Shown here: one piece after another, positions 35,101 to 45,826 of the stretch
How positions within the stretch are numbered: position 1 is the first letter of the stretch
Layout: each line of letters starts with the position of its first letter
Assembly (NCBI RefSeq): GCF_003369915.1
Contig: NC_046674.1
Coordinates: 992,001 to 1,056,000, forward strand
Reading direction: 5' to 3'
DNA: 64,000 nucleotides
Source: Drosophila miranda
Taxonomy: Eukaryota; Arthropoda; Insecta; Diptera; Drosophilidae
Notes under the pieces: generated by a model
Told to the model about the DNA's origin: nothing
Seen by the model: only the letters and a program-made list of their open reading frames with translations
The model's database searches: none
Made by a program: the position numbers and the translations under genes

Positions 35101-36404
35101 CTAGTAGAGACGCTGGGGTGGGCCCATAGACGACTTGATGTGCAGGGAGCGCACATTCTGCCAGTTCTTCTTCAACAGGGAGACCAGGAAATTGATCGAC
35201 AAGTTGACGTTCTGGGCAAGCTCGTCACTCTTCATGCCGACGTGTCCGACGGCGACCGACAAACACAGAACCTTCTTCATCTGGAACTTGATGGTGGACT
35301 TGACCTCCTCGATCTTGCCAATCATGGACTCCTGATGCGACAGCAGGGCAGGGAACTTGCCGGCCTTGTTCAGACCGGGACCCAGCAGACGTGGAATCTG
35401 CTTGATGAGGGACTCGGAAGCCAGGAACGCGTCGTAAGACTTGGCCAGCTTCTTCACAAGTTTCTTGTTCTTGTTCAGCTTCTTCAGGGCTTCGGCATCC
35501 ATGAACTCAACGCCATTGGCCTTGGCCTCGTCGCAATGCTGCTGATCGCCGAGGATGCACACCTTCATCTTGGGACGGGGGATGTGCTTCAACCTGCAGA
35601 TCAAAAACAAACGAAAATATTCATCAGTATGCCACTCACACCACACAGACACGAGCCTAGCTCTAATGAGGGGGAATGTTGGGAACGCAGAAAACTTACA
35701 AAGCCCACGGGGGAGCACGCGTGTTTTTTTCATTTTAATAACTACAGGGGTCGGTCTCCATTGCTGGAGACCTACTCAATTTGTTTTTAAGACCCTGAGT
35801 GCAGGTCCGCCGATCAATGTTACCACATGATCGACTTCCTAACGCTGTGGCACACTACTCGCGGGGAGCAGGCGTACTCACTGGCGCAGGTATTTTAGCC
35901 AACGTACTTGACAGTGCCGGAGAAACGCTTGTCCTTCTGGGGATCGTAGTTCTTGAGGCCGATTTGCAACTCCACCGTCTCGAGGAAGCCACGCTTCTTC
36001 TTCAGCGAGTTCTCCAGAATTCCACTGACGCCCTCATAGAGCGTGTCACGCGAAACTTTCGATCTGCAACACAAAGTAAATTATTATTAGCGAAAATATT
36101 CACAAAACTTTCATAAAAATATGGTCCAGGCCTTGTTTAACTGTCGAAGTATTGTGCAAATGAGTGCAGCTCACATTAATAGCCGCACACGTAGCACAAA
36201 ATCACATTTAATTTTGCAATCATTTCCAAACTGATATGGACATGGAAAATGGTCTAAAAAGCTGGTTTCTGATTGCCAAATGCATAAAATAGTATGCATT
36301 GCATCGTTATCGTACCATCATTTAACGAATTACAGTTAAACCATGTCAAAAACATTAAGGATGCAGAGTATTTTCAAAGATTTATTTTATTCAACTTACG
36401 CCAT
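35101..36404 (-). CDS. RpL10Ab: RpL10Ab, large ribosomal subunit protein uL1
   Basis: Three exons, 36404-36400 (only ATGGC), 36063-35908 and 35593-35101, give 217 residues, the expected length. The sequence [14 protein letters not shown]... [20 protein letters not shown] ... MGPPQRLY is highly conserved uL1, the L1-stalk protein that moves deacylated tRNA out of the E site. Upstream, TTCTTTCGT about 30 bases before the ATG resembles a 5'-TOP start, and two DRE-like sites follow. AATAAA near 35070 on the minus strand is its poly(A) signal, so it is tightly convergent with the preceding transposase-derived gene. The two introns may host small RNAs but I found no convincing box C/D pair. Confidence 0.97.
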
Positions 36405-36767
36405 GTCTGCACGTCGGGACGTCCGGTTTACGAAAGAACGTATAAGTAGAGGTGGAGAGGTATCGATGGCACTATCGGCACTATTGATGGTTTGACACTA
36501 TCGATAGCGTTCGATATTTTTTAGTGAGTGCTTTACACAGTGAAAAAAGCGACCTTAAATAATTGTGCCACATTTGATTATTTTTTACAAGGAAAGGCAA
36601 TGGAAAACAAAAATACCATTCGAAGTGATGCCACAACAATAAAACGCCACTGCTTTGGATAAAAGTAAATATAAATATATTTAAAAAATATTATAAAACA
36701 AAAAAAAACCTATTATCTTCCTATTTTTCAGGTCAACGAAAATTAATTCGATTTAGTCAAAATCCTT
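36405..36767. promoter_or_regulatory. RpL10Ab promoter with DRE sites, then AT-rich spacer
   Basis: TATCGATGG at 36461 and a palindromic CTATCGATAG at 36498-36507 are candidate DREs for RpL10Ab. From about 36530 the DNA is AT-rich and leads into a hAT transposase relic; CAGTGAAAAAAGCG near 36538 loosely resembles a hAT terminal repeat. Confidence 0.5.
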
Positions 36768-36974
36768 ATGTTCAAATATTTATGCGTGCCAGCGACGTCT
36801 GTAGAATCCGAACGCATGTTCAGCAAGGCTGGATAAATCGTCTCTGATAGAAGGACTCGAATTAGGGGAAAAAATATTAATATGTGGCTTTTAGACTATC
36901 GATTCAACAACAATATAGTGTGTCGTATGATGCCAAACCCGAATTTAGCCCACTCAAGCCTTATTTTTAAATAG
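36768..36974 (+). mobile_element. hAT-family DNA transposon relic, transposase C-terminal dimerisation domain
   Basis: One frame reads FKYLCVPATSVESERMFSKA, then G, an in-frame stop, and IVSDRRTRIRGKNINMWLLD before ending LIFK and TAG at 36972. This is the signature of the hAT C-terminal dimerisation domain (VPATSxxSERxFSxAG). The rest of the transposase is missing and the domain has at least one stop, so it is a dead copy. Related 3' sequence continues to about 37130 and recurs near 53520 and 54085. A DINE-1 copy lies about 280 bases downstream of the stop. Confidence 0.85.
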
Positions 36975-37252
36975 TTCAACTACTTGATCTTCTTGTAGAT
37001 TCATGACATTTTTCCTCTGAACCTCATGAAAACCACGATATCTTTCACCTGAACTGCCCTAAAATTTTTAAATGTTTATTATTTTCTGTTAATAGCCTTG
37101 GCTAAAACGAATATCTACCCAATTCTAATACGCAATGTAAACACACGAAGATCTAACATACATATGTATGTATGGATTTTCCCACATGCACCATGTATCC
37201 CATCATGATCCCATGTATCCCCAAATTAAATATATTCATTTAGACGTTGTTT
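36975..37252. other. hAT 3' flank and spacer
   Basis: To about 37130 this is the untranslated 3' part of the hAT relic, matched by two other segments in the window. The remainder is AT-rich and ends at the DINE-1 copy. Confidence 0.5.
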
Positions 37253-37864
37253 TTATACCCGATACTCAAAATGAGTATTGGGGTATATTAGATTTGTGGT
37301 AAAAGTGGATGTGTGTAACGTCCAGAAGGAATCGTTTCCGACCCCATAAAGTATATATATTCTTGATCAGCATCAATAGCCGAGTCGATTGAGCCCTGTC
37401 TGTCTGTCCGTCCCCTTCAGCGCCTAGTGCTCAAAGACTATAAGAGCTAGAGCAACGATGTTTTGGATCCAGACTTCTGTGATATGTCACTGCTACAAAA
37501 ATATTTCAAAACTTTGCCCCGCCCACTTCCGCCCCCACAAAGGACGAAAATCTGTGGCATCCACAATTTTAAAGATATGAGAAAACCAAAAACGTAGAAT
37601 TGTAGATAATGACCATATCTATCAGATTGCTGAATCTGGATCAGATCAGATCATTTTTATAGCCAATAGGAACAAATCAATTTGCAGTGGCTACGCAGCG
37701 CCCGACGTCACGCTCAGACTGATTTTCTGTCTCTCTCGCACGCACTCTTTGTCGTGTCGTTTAATATTAGCGGCGTCTGCCGGAGGAGAGCCATACTGAC
37801 TTAGTATCGGGTATAACCATAGAGTTGTGGTGTCCGCAGCAACTCACAACGTTCCCCCTCGTTT
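37253..37864 (-). mobile_element. DINE-1/mini-me-like element, copy 2 (internally deleted, inverted)
   Basis: It starts TTTTATACCCGATACTC and ends CAACGTTCCCCCTCG, the inverse of copies 1 and 3. About 610 bases long, it keeps both ends, the GTCY microsatellite (reduced to a few units) and the conserved core, but only one of the three internal CAGATTTTCGTCCTTTG units. Loss of the middle could be recombination between the internal repeats. Confidence 0.8.
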
Positions 37865-37951
37865 TTTATTCAAATAAATGTTACTTTCATTTCATAAGAC
37901 GGATACCAAAACTATCCATAATTATCTGCATATTTCTTATATTGTAGGAGA

Positions 37952-40900
37952 TTATTTAGCTTTTAAGAGATCCAAATCTTTCATGGACTCGTGTTGCCAC
38001 AATGTCATGGGGCCCGGCGGTAGTGACATTAGTTTTCCCTCAAAATCTTCACTGGTTGACGCCGCCAAGTGCTCATCCTCGCAACGGTATTTAAACGCAC
38101 TGATGTGATTTATGAAAGTCTCGAGTTTTGCTCTTTCCTTGGAGCCAGTTGCTACTTTTTTTAAGCCGTAGATGGACCGACCACTGTAAAGAAATTAACG
38201 ATTCATTAATTTAAAAGTATCATATGGATAATCTTCTGGACCCTACATGTATTGGAAATGCACTTCTTTCAGGCGCATATTCAAAACAATCAGTTGCAGA
38301 TGCTGCAGCGGCACCAAGCGATTCCGGTAGGAATTGGTTGCCTCCAATCTTCTAACGCTCATATTCTTAAGCAAGAGATTCATTGAATCCTTGAAGATAA
38401 TCCACCGCAAAACCCAAGCGTCCATGACGGAGGTATGATCATTAATAAGCCGTAGTGAATCGACCACCCATTTATTGGCAGTGTTCTTGTTGCTGAAGCG
38501 CAGCTGGATTACGGGCAGACAGTGGGCAAAGCTGCAAATGCGGTGCTCTAACAGATTGCAGACTAGTAATTGAAGCTCTGATTTAAGGACCTGCGGGGCT
38601 TTTCGCAGCACATTGTTCTGCAACAGAACCTTCCAAATTCGGTTGTTAGGAAAAACAATTTGATCGCAAGTGATCATTCGACGAAACAGTACGTGCATTT
38701 CTTGCATATATCTTTGGGTTAGCTGTTTGCAACTTGCATGCGATCTCCACGTTGTGACTGTCAGACATCTGAGGAGTACGTCATATGTTGCATCGTCCAG
38801 ATGAAAACTACTCTTCAAGCCTAGGTGCAGTAAGGTAACGGAGCAGAAGAAAAACTTGGTTCGTTTAAATTCCTGTGCAGGCTTGGAGAGTTCACAAACG
38901 CAGAAGTCGCGTAACTGCTTGGCCAGCCCGATCAAATCCCTGTCCTTAAGCTTCCCTCTTTGCTGAGCATTATGCAGCCTGATGAGGATGTAGGCCAAGC
39001 TTTCCGAGCCAAAGAGACCTACAAAGCAGTATGTTATAACAGGCAATATTAAGTACTATACGCTTACTCAAGTTGTCGTTCTGCTGTGGTCTTTTCAGCA
39101 GATTGGTAGCTAAGGTGTCCATAATTTCAGCCAGATGGTCTCTGCTTAGCTTGTTGTTGTTGGCACTTAGAAGGGCGTGCAGACGACGCAAGTACTGGGC
39201 AAAGGCTTCCAGCAGTTCTGGATCCTCCCTCTTTGTTGCCTCCGCATCGGTGGCATTAAACTCAGCCTGCAGTTGAGCATATTCATCTTGCAAAGCCTGT
39301 GCAGCGGTAATGTATAGCTGACTGTTGCCGGTTGCCTTAACGGAGTATGATAGATTTTTGTAGAGGCCGTAGAATTCCGAATCGCTTAGCGTTTCATCAT
39401 GTAGAAACATATCCAGGCAGAATGTCTCCAGTGTCAGCAGCAGCTATGCATTAAACAGATACATGTATGTATTATGTCTTGGCCAAAATTATTTATACTG
39501 TTCCTGGCACAAACCTCGAGATCATGGGATGCCACAGCCATAAAATCGACGGCACTGTAGACACTGTAGAGCACAGCTCGGGTGCCACTTTGTTGGGACG
39601 AAATTAGAGCCGGCCAAACACGCAGAAGTTTGTGCATCTGTTCACGAGATTCCTCCGAAGCGGAATATTCTAACCGATGCAGGTCAAAGAGTACGCATAT
39701 GCACTGTGCGGCTATAAGGCTCTGTTCGATGAGCACTTCCTCAGCAGTGATCAGATAAACGTAGATGTCAAACCTCTTAGCCGCTGGAAAATGCTGCATG
39801 AGCTTCTTTAGATAGCGTGTCAGTTGGACCCTGAACTGCGGAAAGCTGAGATTCCGAGGACGGCTGTACTGACTCTTGATGTACGTCTCCATTATGTGCA
39901 TACCTATTTCCATTTCAGTGTACTGACGCTGGGCCAATGCCACGTAGAGCTCCGCTGCCATTGAATGAACCGTAGCAAAAGCTCGTGGCAGGCGAATCAA
40001 CAGCTCCAGGAAGCTTTCGTGGAAGCGCATTGGGAACCGTTCAGCACTGACAATGTGTCTGGAAACGCAATCGTAACGGATCGGTTAATATGAGGAACAA
40101 CATGTGATTTATGCCACTGCATCTTACCGCTGGAGCGTCAGTATGTACTGGAGCGTGGCCACAAGAAGGGGTTTACATTTACTCGACTTGAACACCTCAA
40201 ACTGTAAGGCCAGAAATTTATCAGTGATCAGCTCATTGGTAAAATGACGTAGATATAGAGTGCCACATTGATCTTTCTGCTGGTTCTCGGCAAACTGCTT
40301 GAGCATACTTTCCAGGAACTCGTAAGCCATTATGTAATTATCGTCCTTCTCCCTCTGAAAGTACGATTGCATTCACGACTGATTGCCGGGACAGACTGGT
40401 GCAGAGCTTACCACAATGGTCAAAACATAGTAGACAAAATCCAGTGCGGAGTTCTCCACGCTGCAGAATGTCCCAAAGTGCTCCCGAAACATGTCCAGCA
40501 TAGGTTTTAGTATAAATCTACTGGTCGCATTGAAGCTGCAATTGACAGAAGGGAATTTTCGATCACAGTCACGAAGATTGTAAGTGCTTTGTGCTCACTC
40601 ACAACAGCCCATAGCGTGCGTCAATGGTGAGAGTAAGGCAAATATGCTTGAAGCCGTCAAACGCATCGCTATGTGTGGGGAGCAGTTTGGCCAGCCCGCA
40701 GAGTATGCTGAAAGCTACAGTAGATTATTTATCAGTTAGCTAGCACCTTTTCGAGTTCCGTGAGAATCACTTACACATTCTGGCCACTGGCTCGTATAAG
40801 TACTGGTCATCTGCGGTGGGTTCCTGATGCATAGTGGCGAATATGGAATGCACCACTTTTGTCCATGTGAACACCACTTTTAGATAGCAGGCCAGCAGGT

Positions 40901-41335
40901 CTGTCATCTCGTCGAAGCGCTTGTCAGTAGGTGTCTGCGACGTATTCCGTTCCTGCTCCAAACCCTTCGCATAGCGGACCAGTAGAGTAGGCAGCTTGTC
41001 CAGAAAGGAATCCACGGTAGTCATCACAAAGGGCACGACATCATATATGTAGTTCGAGTTGTCGTTGCGGTATGGATGATCCTGCGTTTTCCGAAACGCC
41101 TTAACACTCACTTTGAACTTCAGACCAAGCACCTTGAAGCACTGGCCCACAAACTTATGCGACACCTTCACATGCCAGTTATGTGGATCAGCGAAGATTG
41201 CGGCAATAAAGGCGGAGGCGTATTGTCGCGCCACATACTGAAAAAAACGGTTTAGAAATCTATTGGCGATGTCAGTGCACAAACTGAGCTCACCTCAGCA
41301 CTGGCGCCCGTTAAAATGAAAGGAAAAAAATCCAT
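37952..41335 (-). CDS. Unrecognised 963-residue helical protein
   Basis: Nine exons close in frame: 41335-41294, 41237-40775, 40714-40603, 40535-40412, 40354-40128, 40058-39515, 39443-39068, 39018-38247, 38183-37952. It starts MDFFPFILTGASAEYVARQY and ends DLDLLKAK. Almost all of it reads as amphipathic alpha helices rich in Leu, with no transmembrane segment, signal peptide or catalytic motif, which suggests a HEAT/ARM-like scaffold. The last exon is more polar. Acceptor choice for exon 3 (CTGTAG rather than the nearby TTTCAG) was forced by reading phase. It diverges from the cytochrome b5 reductase gene by about 860 bp. I do not recognise the family and give no function. Confidence 0.8.
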
Positions 41336-42196
41336 TTTAAAGAGTTTTTTGTATATTCTGAATTCAGTGCGTCCCGTTAGCCGTTTCAAGTTATCGGCGT
41401 CTCGCAAAGCGCAAAGTTGCTTTCGATGATATTAGAGGTCACACTTCAGGCGGAAGATACTGAATAGTGTCATCTCAATTTTTCAGTTTCATTTGAATAT
41501 ATAAGTGGTTAGTTCCTCAATTCCAGACTAGACTGCAAGACAGAGATAGTACGAGACACAACCATACACTCTGTTCTTGATCCAACTGAAATTTCTAAGA
41601 ATATCGCCCAGCAGATATTATTAATGGTCCTTAAATTTTTCTAAAATCTTTTGCATCGCTATCGAGTAAAACGGCACCGATACAACTTACTTGGACATCG
41701 GCAGTCGATACTATCTCGACTTACCTTTTGTAGAGATGTGGCAGCACAAATCAAAATTGAACTTTGCTGCAGCTGGCTGGGATTGTTTTGATTTAGAATC
41801 AACTCAGATCAACAAATCTGCCTACTCCAACGCCGGCCCGGTGACAGTCCACAGACAAGGTGAATATTTTATTTATTGGTAGTTATTTTCCTGAAGAAGC
41901 TCGGCTAACTAACAAATCACTTTCAGCTGCAGCGCTATTCCAGCAGTATTCGACACAAAGAAGAGCACGGTCGCCCGCTCTCAGAGCGGAGTGCAGACAT
42001 AAAGAGTGCGTGCAAACAAGACTGCCTTCCCTCGCACGGTACGCCGTTAGTCGCTGCGCCTTGTATTAGCGATAGAAGAACGAACGCCGGCGACGGCTTC
42101 AGTGCGAATTTCGAATTATATAATTTATCCAAGAGTGCACCCATTGATTTTCCCACCATCCACTGCGACTGTAAAGACCGTGTCTGACTTCTGGAC
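41336..42196. other. Divergent promoter region
   Basis: It lies between two divergent starts (41335 minus, 42197 plus). ATCGATATC-like or perfect DRE words were not found, only TATCGAG/GTCGATA variants (about 41659-41710). The last 250 bases are likely 5' UTR of the reductase gene. No other gene seen. Confidence 0.45.
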
Positions 42197-45100
42197 ATGG
42201 CGCGTCTCATCGAGAGCAACGTAAGTTACGACACAAGTTGCAGCCCAGCATCGCTTTACATAACTCCGTTCCAAATGTGCGGCATTTCATAATTGTCCGC
42301 CACACACCCGCACACCCGCAAAAGCAGATCATTGCTATTCTCGGGACAAATGCCTAGTCGTTTTCATTAGTGTAGATTTCTGGTAAGTGACGTCGCGCCG
42401 CTATTTATAGAGATGCTATCGTACGCCTATTCACCTGGTGCATGGTGCTGTGGTAGAAACGGGACATAGCCAACCAATCCCATCACTTCTCCTTCGTCAA
42501 GGAGGACTCAATCCAAGCAAGGGATGCCTTGCACTCTCCACTCCGAGACTTCGGGATGTATCCCCAATAGCATCCCCTCTCTCCAAAAGAAGACTCCTTC
42601 AGTGCAAAGCCGGTGCATTGCAATGCCAAGGCCAATCAGCTGTTGGAGCTAGCCAGCTAGCACTCTCTACACGCCACCCAAACAAAGAGAGCTTTGCGCT
42701 CTTAATCAATGAAAACAAACTTTTGCCTATCTTTGTACTTTACTGTCATTTGCGCTCTTCTCTCTCTTTTTCAGGCTCGCTCTCTTGCTCTTCTACTAAG
42801 GTAGTGTACAGTGTACTCACTGTAGATAGTGCAAAGTGTCTGCAAATGAAAATTTCTATCTCATATTTGGTTTGTGATTGGTTTATACATGCCAGCAAAA
42901 TAATCTGACCTAATTGTGCTCGGTTCGGACCACTTTATCATATAGCCGCCATTCAACTTATATTCCAATCAAAAATGAACTTCTTACTCGCTCTTCACTG
43001 TAGCTGAATCGCGGTGACTTGTTATCTCGGTACAAGAAGAGGTAGTGCGAGAGAGGGAGAGAGGATGAGAGGTAAGGCAGTGCCAAGCTACACGCGACGA
43101 CTTCATTCAAATTTCAGCACTCTGCCGCACGCGTTTTCGTCGTCGCTCAAACGTTTTCGCTTCCTTTCAAGTTTGCTTGCAAGTCAAATCAGAAATTCTA
43201 CAAAAAAACAAACACAATTTGCATTTATCAAGTGTGCTAGCTATGATGTATTTCGATGTAAGTTGATATAAGGTGGCTGTGACGTCATTGTTTGATACTA
43301 TTCACGCTCAAGTGTGTGGGGCAGGGGGCCTTAGACCGGCTCGGGAGTTTCAAGGTCAGCCCTAGCTAGTGGAACGACCAAAGTGCGACGCGACAGTGGG
43401 TTAAACCAGTAACCTCAATCAGCTGTTGCGTCGCGAAGCTTTGCGGTCACAGGCCGAAAACGATTCGAGATGCGAGTCGAGATTTCATCTTTGTTTTCTC
43501 TTATCGCGCCAGGCGTACGCGGTATTTTCCATCTTCCCCCTTGACCTTTAATCAGTACCACTAATTAGTCTGTTCAAAAAAAAAAATGTAACAACAAATA
43601 CAACCAAGCATTAGTCCAGTCCACCTTTGAGTGTGTCTTAAGCGTCCGCACAATCTCTGATTGTACATTAACACTCAAACGTACAGGAGCAGACAACATT
43701 GATATCTTGTTATCTTTGCTTGTTCGACATCACTATGTATGTTTTTTATAGCAAGTGCATTTACAGGAAATCGATAAAACGATAACACACGGCCACCGTT
43801 CATACATGAACACACATATGTACATGCATACATGCATGCATACATACTCAAATATTATGTTAGGATAAATACATATACATACTTATTTTACGTTATTCTT
43901 GCAGTTTGTGCCAATCGCCGTCGGAGTGGTAGCCGTCGTAGCCGGCGCTCTGATCGTCCACTATTTCCTGAACAAGAAGTCTACTAAGCCGCGCCGGGAG
44001 CCGAACCGTACTGCCCGCCTCCGCACCCTGGTGGACCCCAATGACAAGTACCTGCTGCCGCTGGTCGAGAAGGAGGTGCTTAGCGTTGACACACGTCGCT
44101 TCCGCTTCGGCCTGCCCTCCAAGCAGCACGTTCTGGGCCTGCCAGTGGGCCAGCACATCCACCTGATTGCGACCATTGACAATGAGCTGATCATCCGTCC
44201 CTACACGCCCATCTCGTCTGACGACGACGTCGGCTACGTCGACCTGGTGGTCAAGGTGTACTTCAAGGACACGCATCCCAAGTTCCCCGGCGGCGGCAAG
44301 ATGACCCAGCATCTGGAAAAAATGGAGCTGGGCGACAAGATCTCGTTCCGCGGACCGTCCGGCCGCCTGCAGTACCTGGGCAACGGCACCTTCTCTATCA
44401 AGAAACTGCGCAAGGACCCGCCCAAGGACGTGACCGCCAAGCGGGTCAACATGATTGCCGGCGGCACAGGCATCACTCCCATGTTGCAGCTGGTCCGAGA
44501 AGTGCTGAAGCGCAACGACAAGGACAAGACCGAAATGGCCCTGCTGTTTGCCAACCAGGTGAGTGACCCGGCCACTCGAGTGCCACTCGGCTATTCTAAT
44601 CTTTCTAATCTTTCTAATCTCTCTCCTATCCACCACACAGAGCGAAAAGGATATTCTACTGCGCGGGGAGCTGGACGAACTGGCCCAGAAGCATCCCGGC
44701 CAATTCAAGGTCTGGTACACCGTGGACAAGGCGGCCGAAGGTGAGCTGCAGTTAGGGCACACTCCGGACACAGCAGTCATCTCATTTGATCGTTTCATGT
44801 TGAGTTTGCTGGCAATTCCAAAGAATTCGTTGTACCGCACCATGACTTCTAGGCATAGAAGCTCTCTGCTATGCGATCTAGCCGTATTTATATTGCCTCA
44901 TAGATATTACTATTACCTTCACGGCAGGTCTTTCCATAATGGTTGTAAGATCTTGTTAATCACGAGTTTTAAAAATTTTCAAAGGCTGCTATCAGTACCT
45001 CTTGGTCAAATATCAAGCCATCGCCTCAAAGAAGATCGAGCAATAACCATTATCATTTTTTGTTGTTGTATCAAGCAATGTTATCTAATAACAAATACCG

Positions 45101-45826
45101 AATATCACCTGATGGAAACCCTTACTGATAACAACCTTCCGCCGTAGTTTGCCTCATCCGTATTCAAATTCCTCATCCGCATCGGACGCATAGAACATCA
45201 TTGAAACACACAATCGAGCCATGTCCAAGTCATCTATTATGTTAAGAATTTTGTGTCTGCCCTCGCCACATGCTGCCCTCAAACGGATGCCGCGAACGGC
45301 CAACGCCCGGTTCATAGCCTGGTCCTACAACACCGGACACGTGAACGACGAGATGATGGAGAAGCATCTCTACCCTCCCGACGTCGACACGTTGTGCCTG
45401 CTGTGCGGTCCGCCGCCCATGGTCAACTATACATGCATACCGGGGCTGGAGCGCCTGGGGCATCGGGCCGAGCACCGGTTTAGCTATTAAGACCAGCTCC
45501 ATCTAGCATATATATTCCGTCAAAGAGTTTTTGCTTTCGTTTAACAATTGCCAGAGGGAAACTTCGGAGACTGCGCACCGATCGTGCCAGATCCCGGTTG
45601 TGTAGACGCCCCGTGGCTAACCCCGTTTCGTTGCTCTCTCTACTCCCGCACAGGCTGGGCCTATAGCAAGGGTTTCATCAACGAGGACATGATCGCCGGA
45701 CATCTGCTGCCGGCCAGCGACGACACCATCGTGTTGCTCTGCGGCCCACCGCCCATGATCAATTTTGCCTGCAATCCAGCGCTGGACAAGCTCAACTTCC
45801 ACCCGGACACCCGATTCGTCTACTAG
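42197..45826 (+). CDS. NADH-cytochrome b5 reductase with alternative C-terminal exons
   Basis: Exons 42197-42220, 43905-44558 and 44641-44740 are followed by either 45318-45490 (4a) or 45654-45826 (4b), both phase 1 and both 173 bases, giving 316 residues either way. The start MARLIESN leads into a membrane anchor ([20 protein letters not shown]), then a FAD domain ([23 protein letters not shown]) and an NADH domain ([15 protein letters not shown]). The enzyme passes electrons from NADH to cytochrome b5 for fatty-acid desaturation and elongation, at the ER or outer mitochondrial membrane. 4b ([14 protein letters not shown]...TRFVY) is nearer to the animal consensus; 4a ([14 protein letters not shown]...HRFSY) is a diverged tandem copy. 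Only 4b has a nearby poly(A) signal (AATAAA, 46082). This is the gene I recall as CG5946. Confidence 0.92.
42221..43904 (+). other. First intron of cytochrome b5 reductase
   Basis: This 1.7 kb intron separates the 24-bp first coding exon from the membrane-anchor exon. It contains TATG-rich simple sequence near 43800-43880. An alternative first exon is possible but none is well supported; the open frame near 42438-42908 looks like chance. Confidence 0.5.

Noticed and set aside
36064-36399. Box C/D snoRNA in RpL10Ab intron 1
   Set aside because: An ATGATGG resembling box C occurs on the sense strand, but no CTGA lies at a suitable distance.
42438-42908. 156-codon frame in the first intron of cytochrome b5 reductase
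   Set aside because: Composition is intronic, it holds no domain, and no splice sites join it to the gene.
44763-45147. Open frame continuing into the intron after cytochrome b5 reductase exon 3
   Set aside because: AT-rich, no domain, and the downstream exons 4a/4b supply the expected NADH-domain end in phase.
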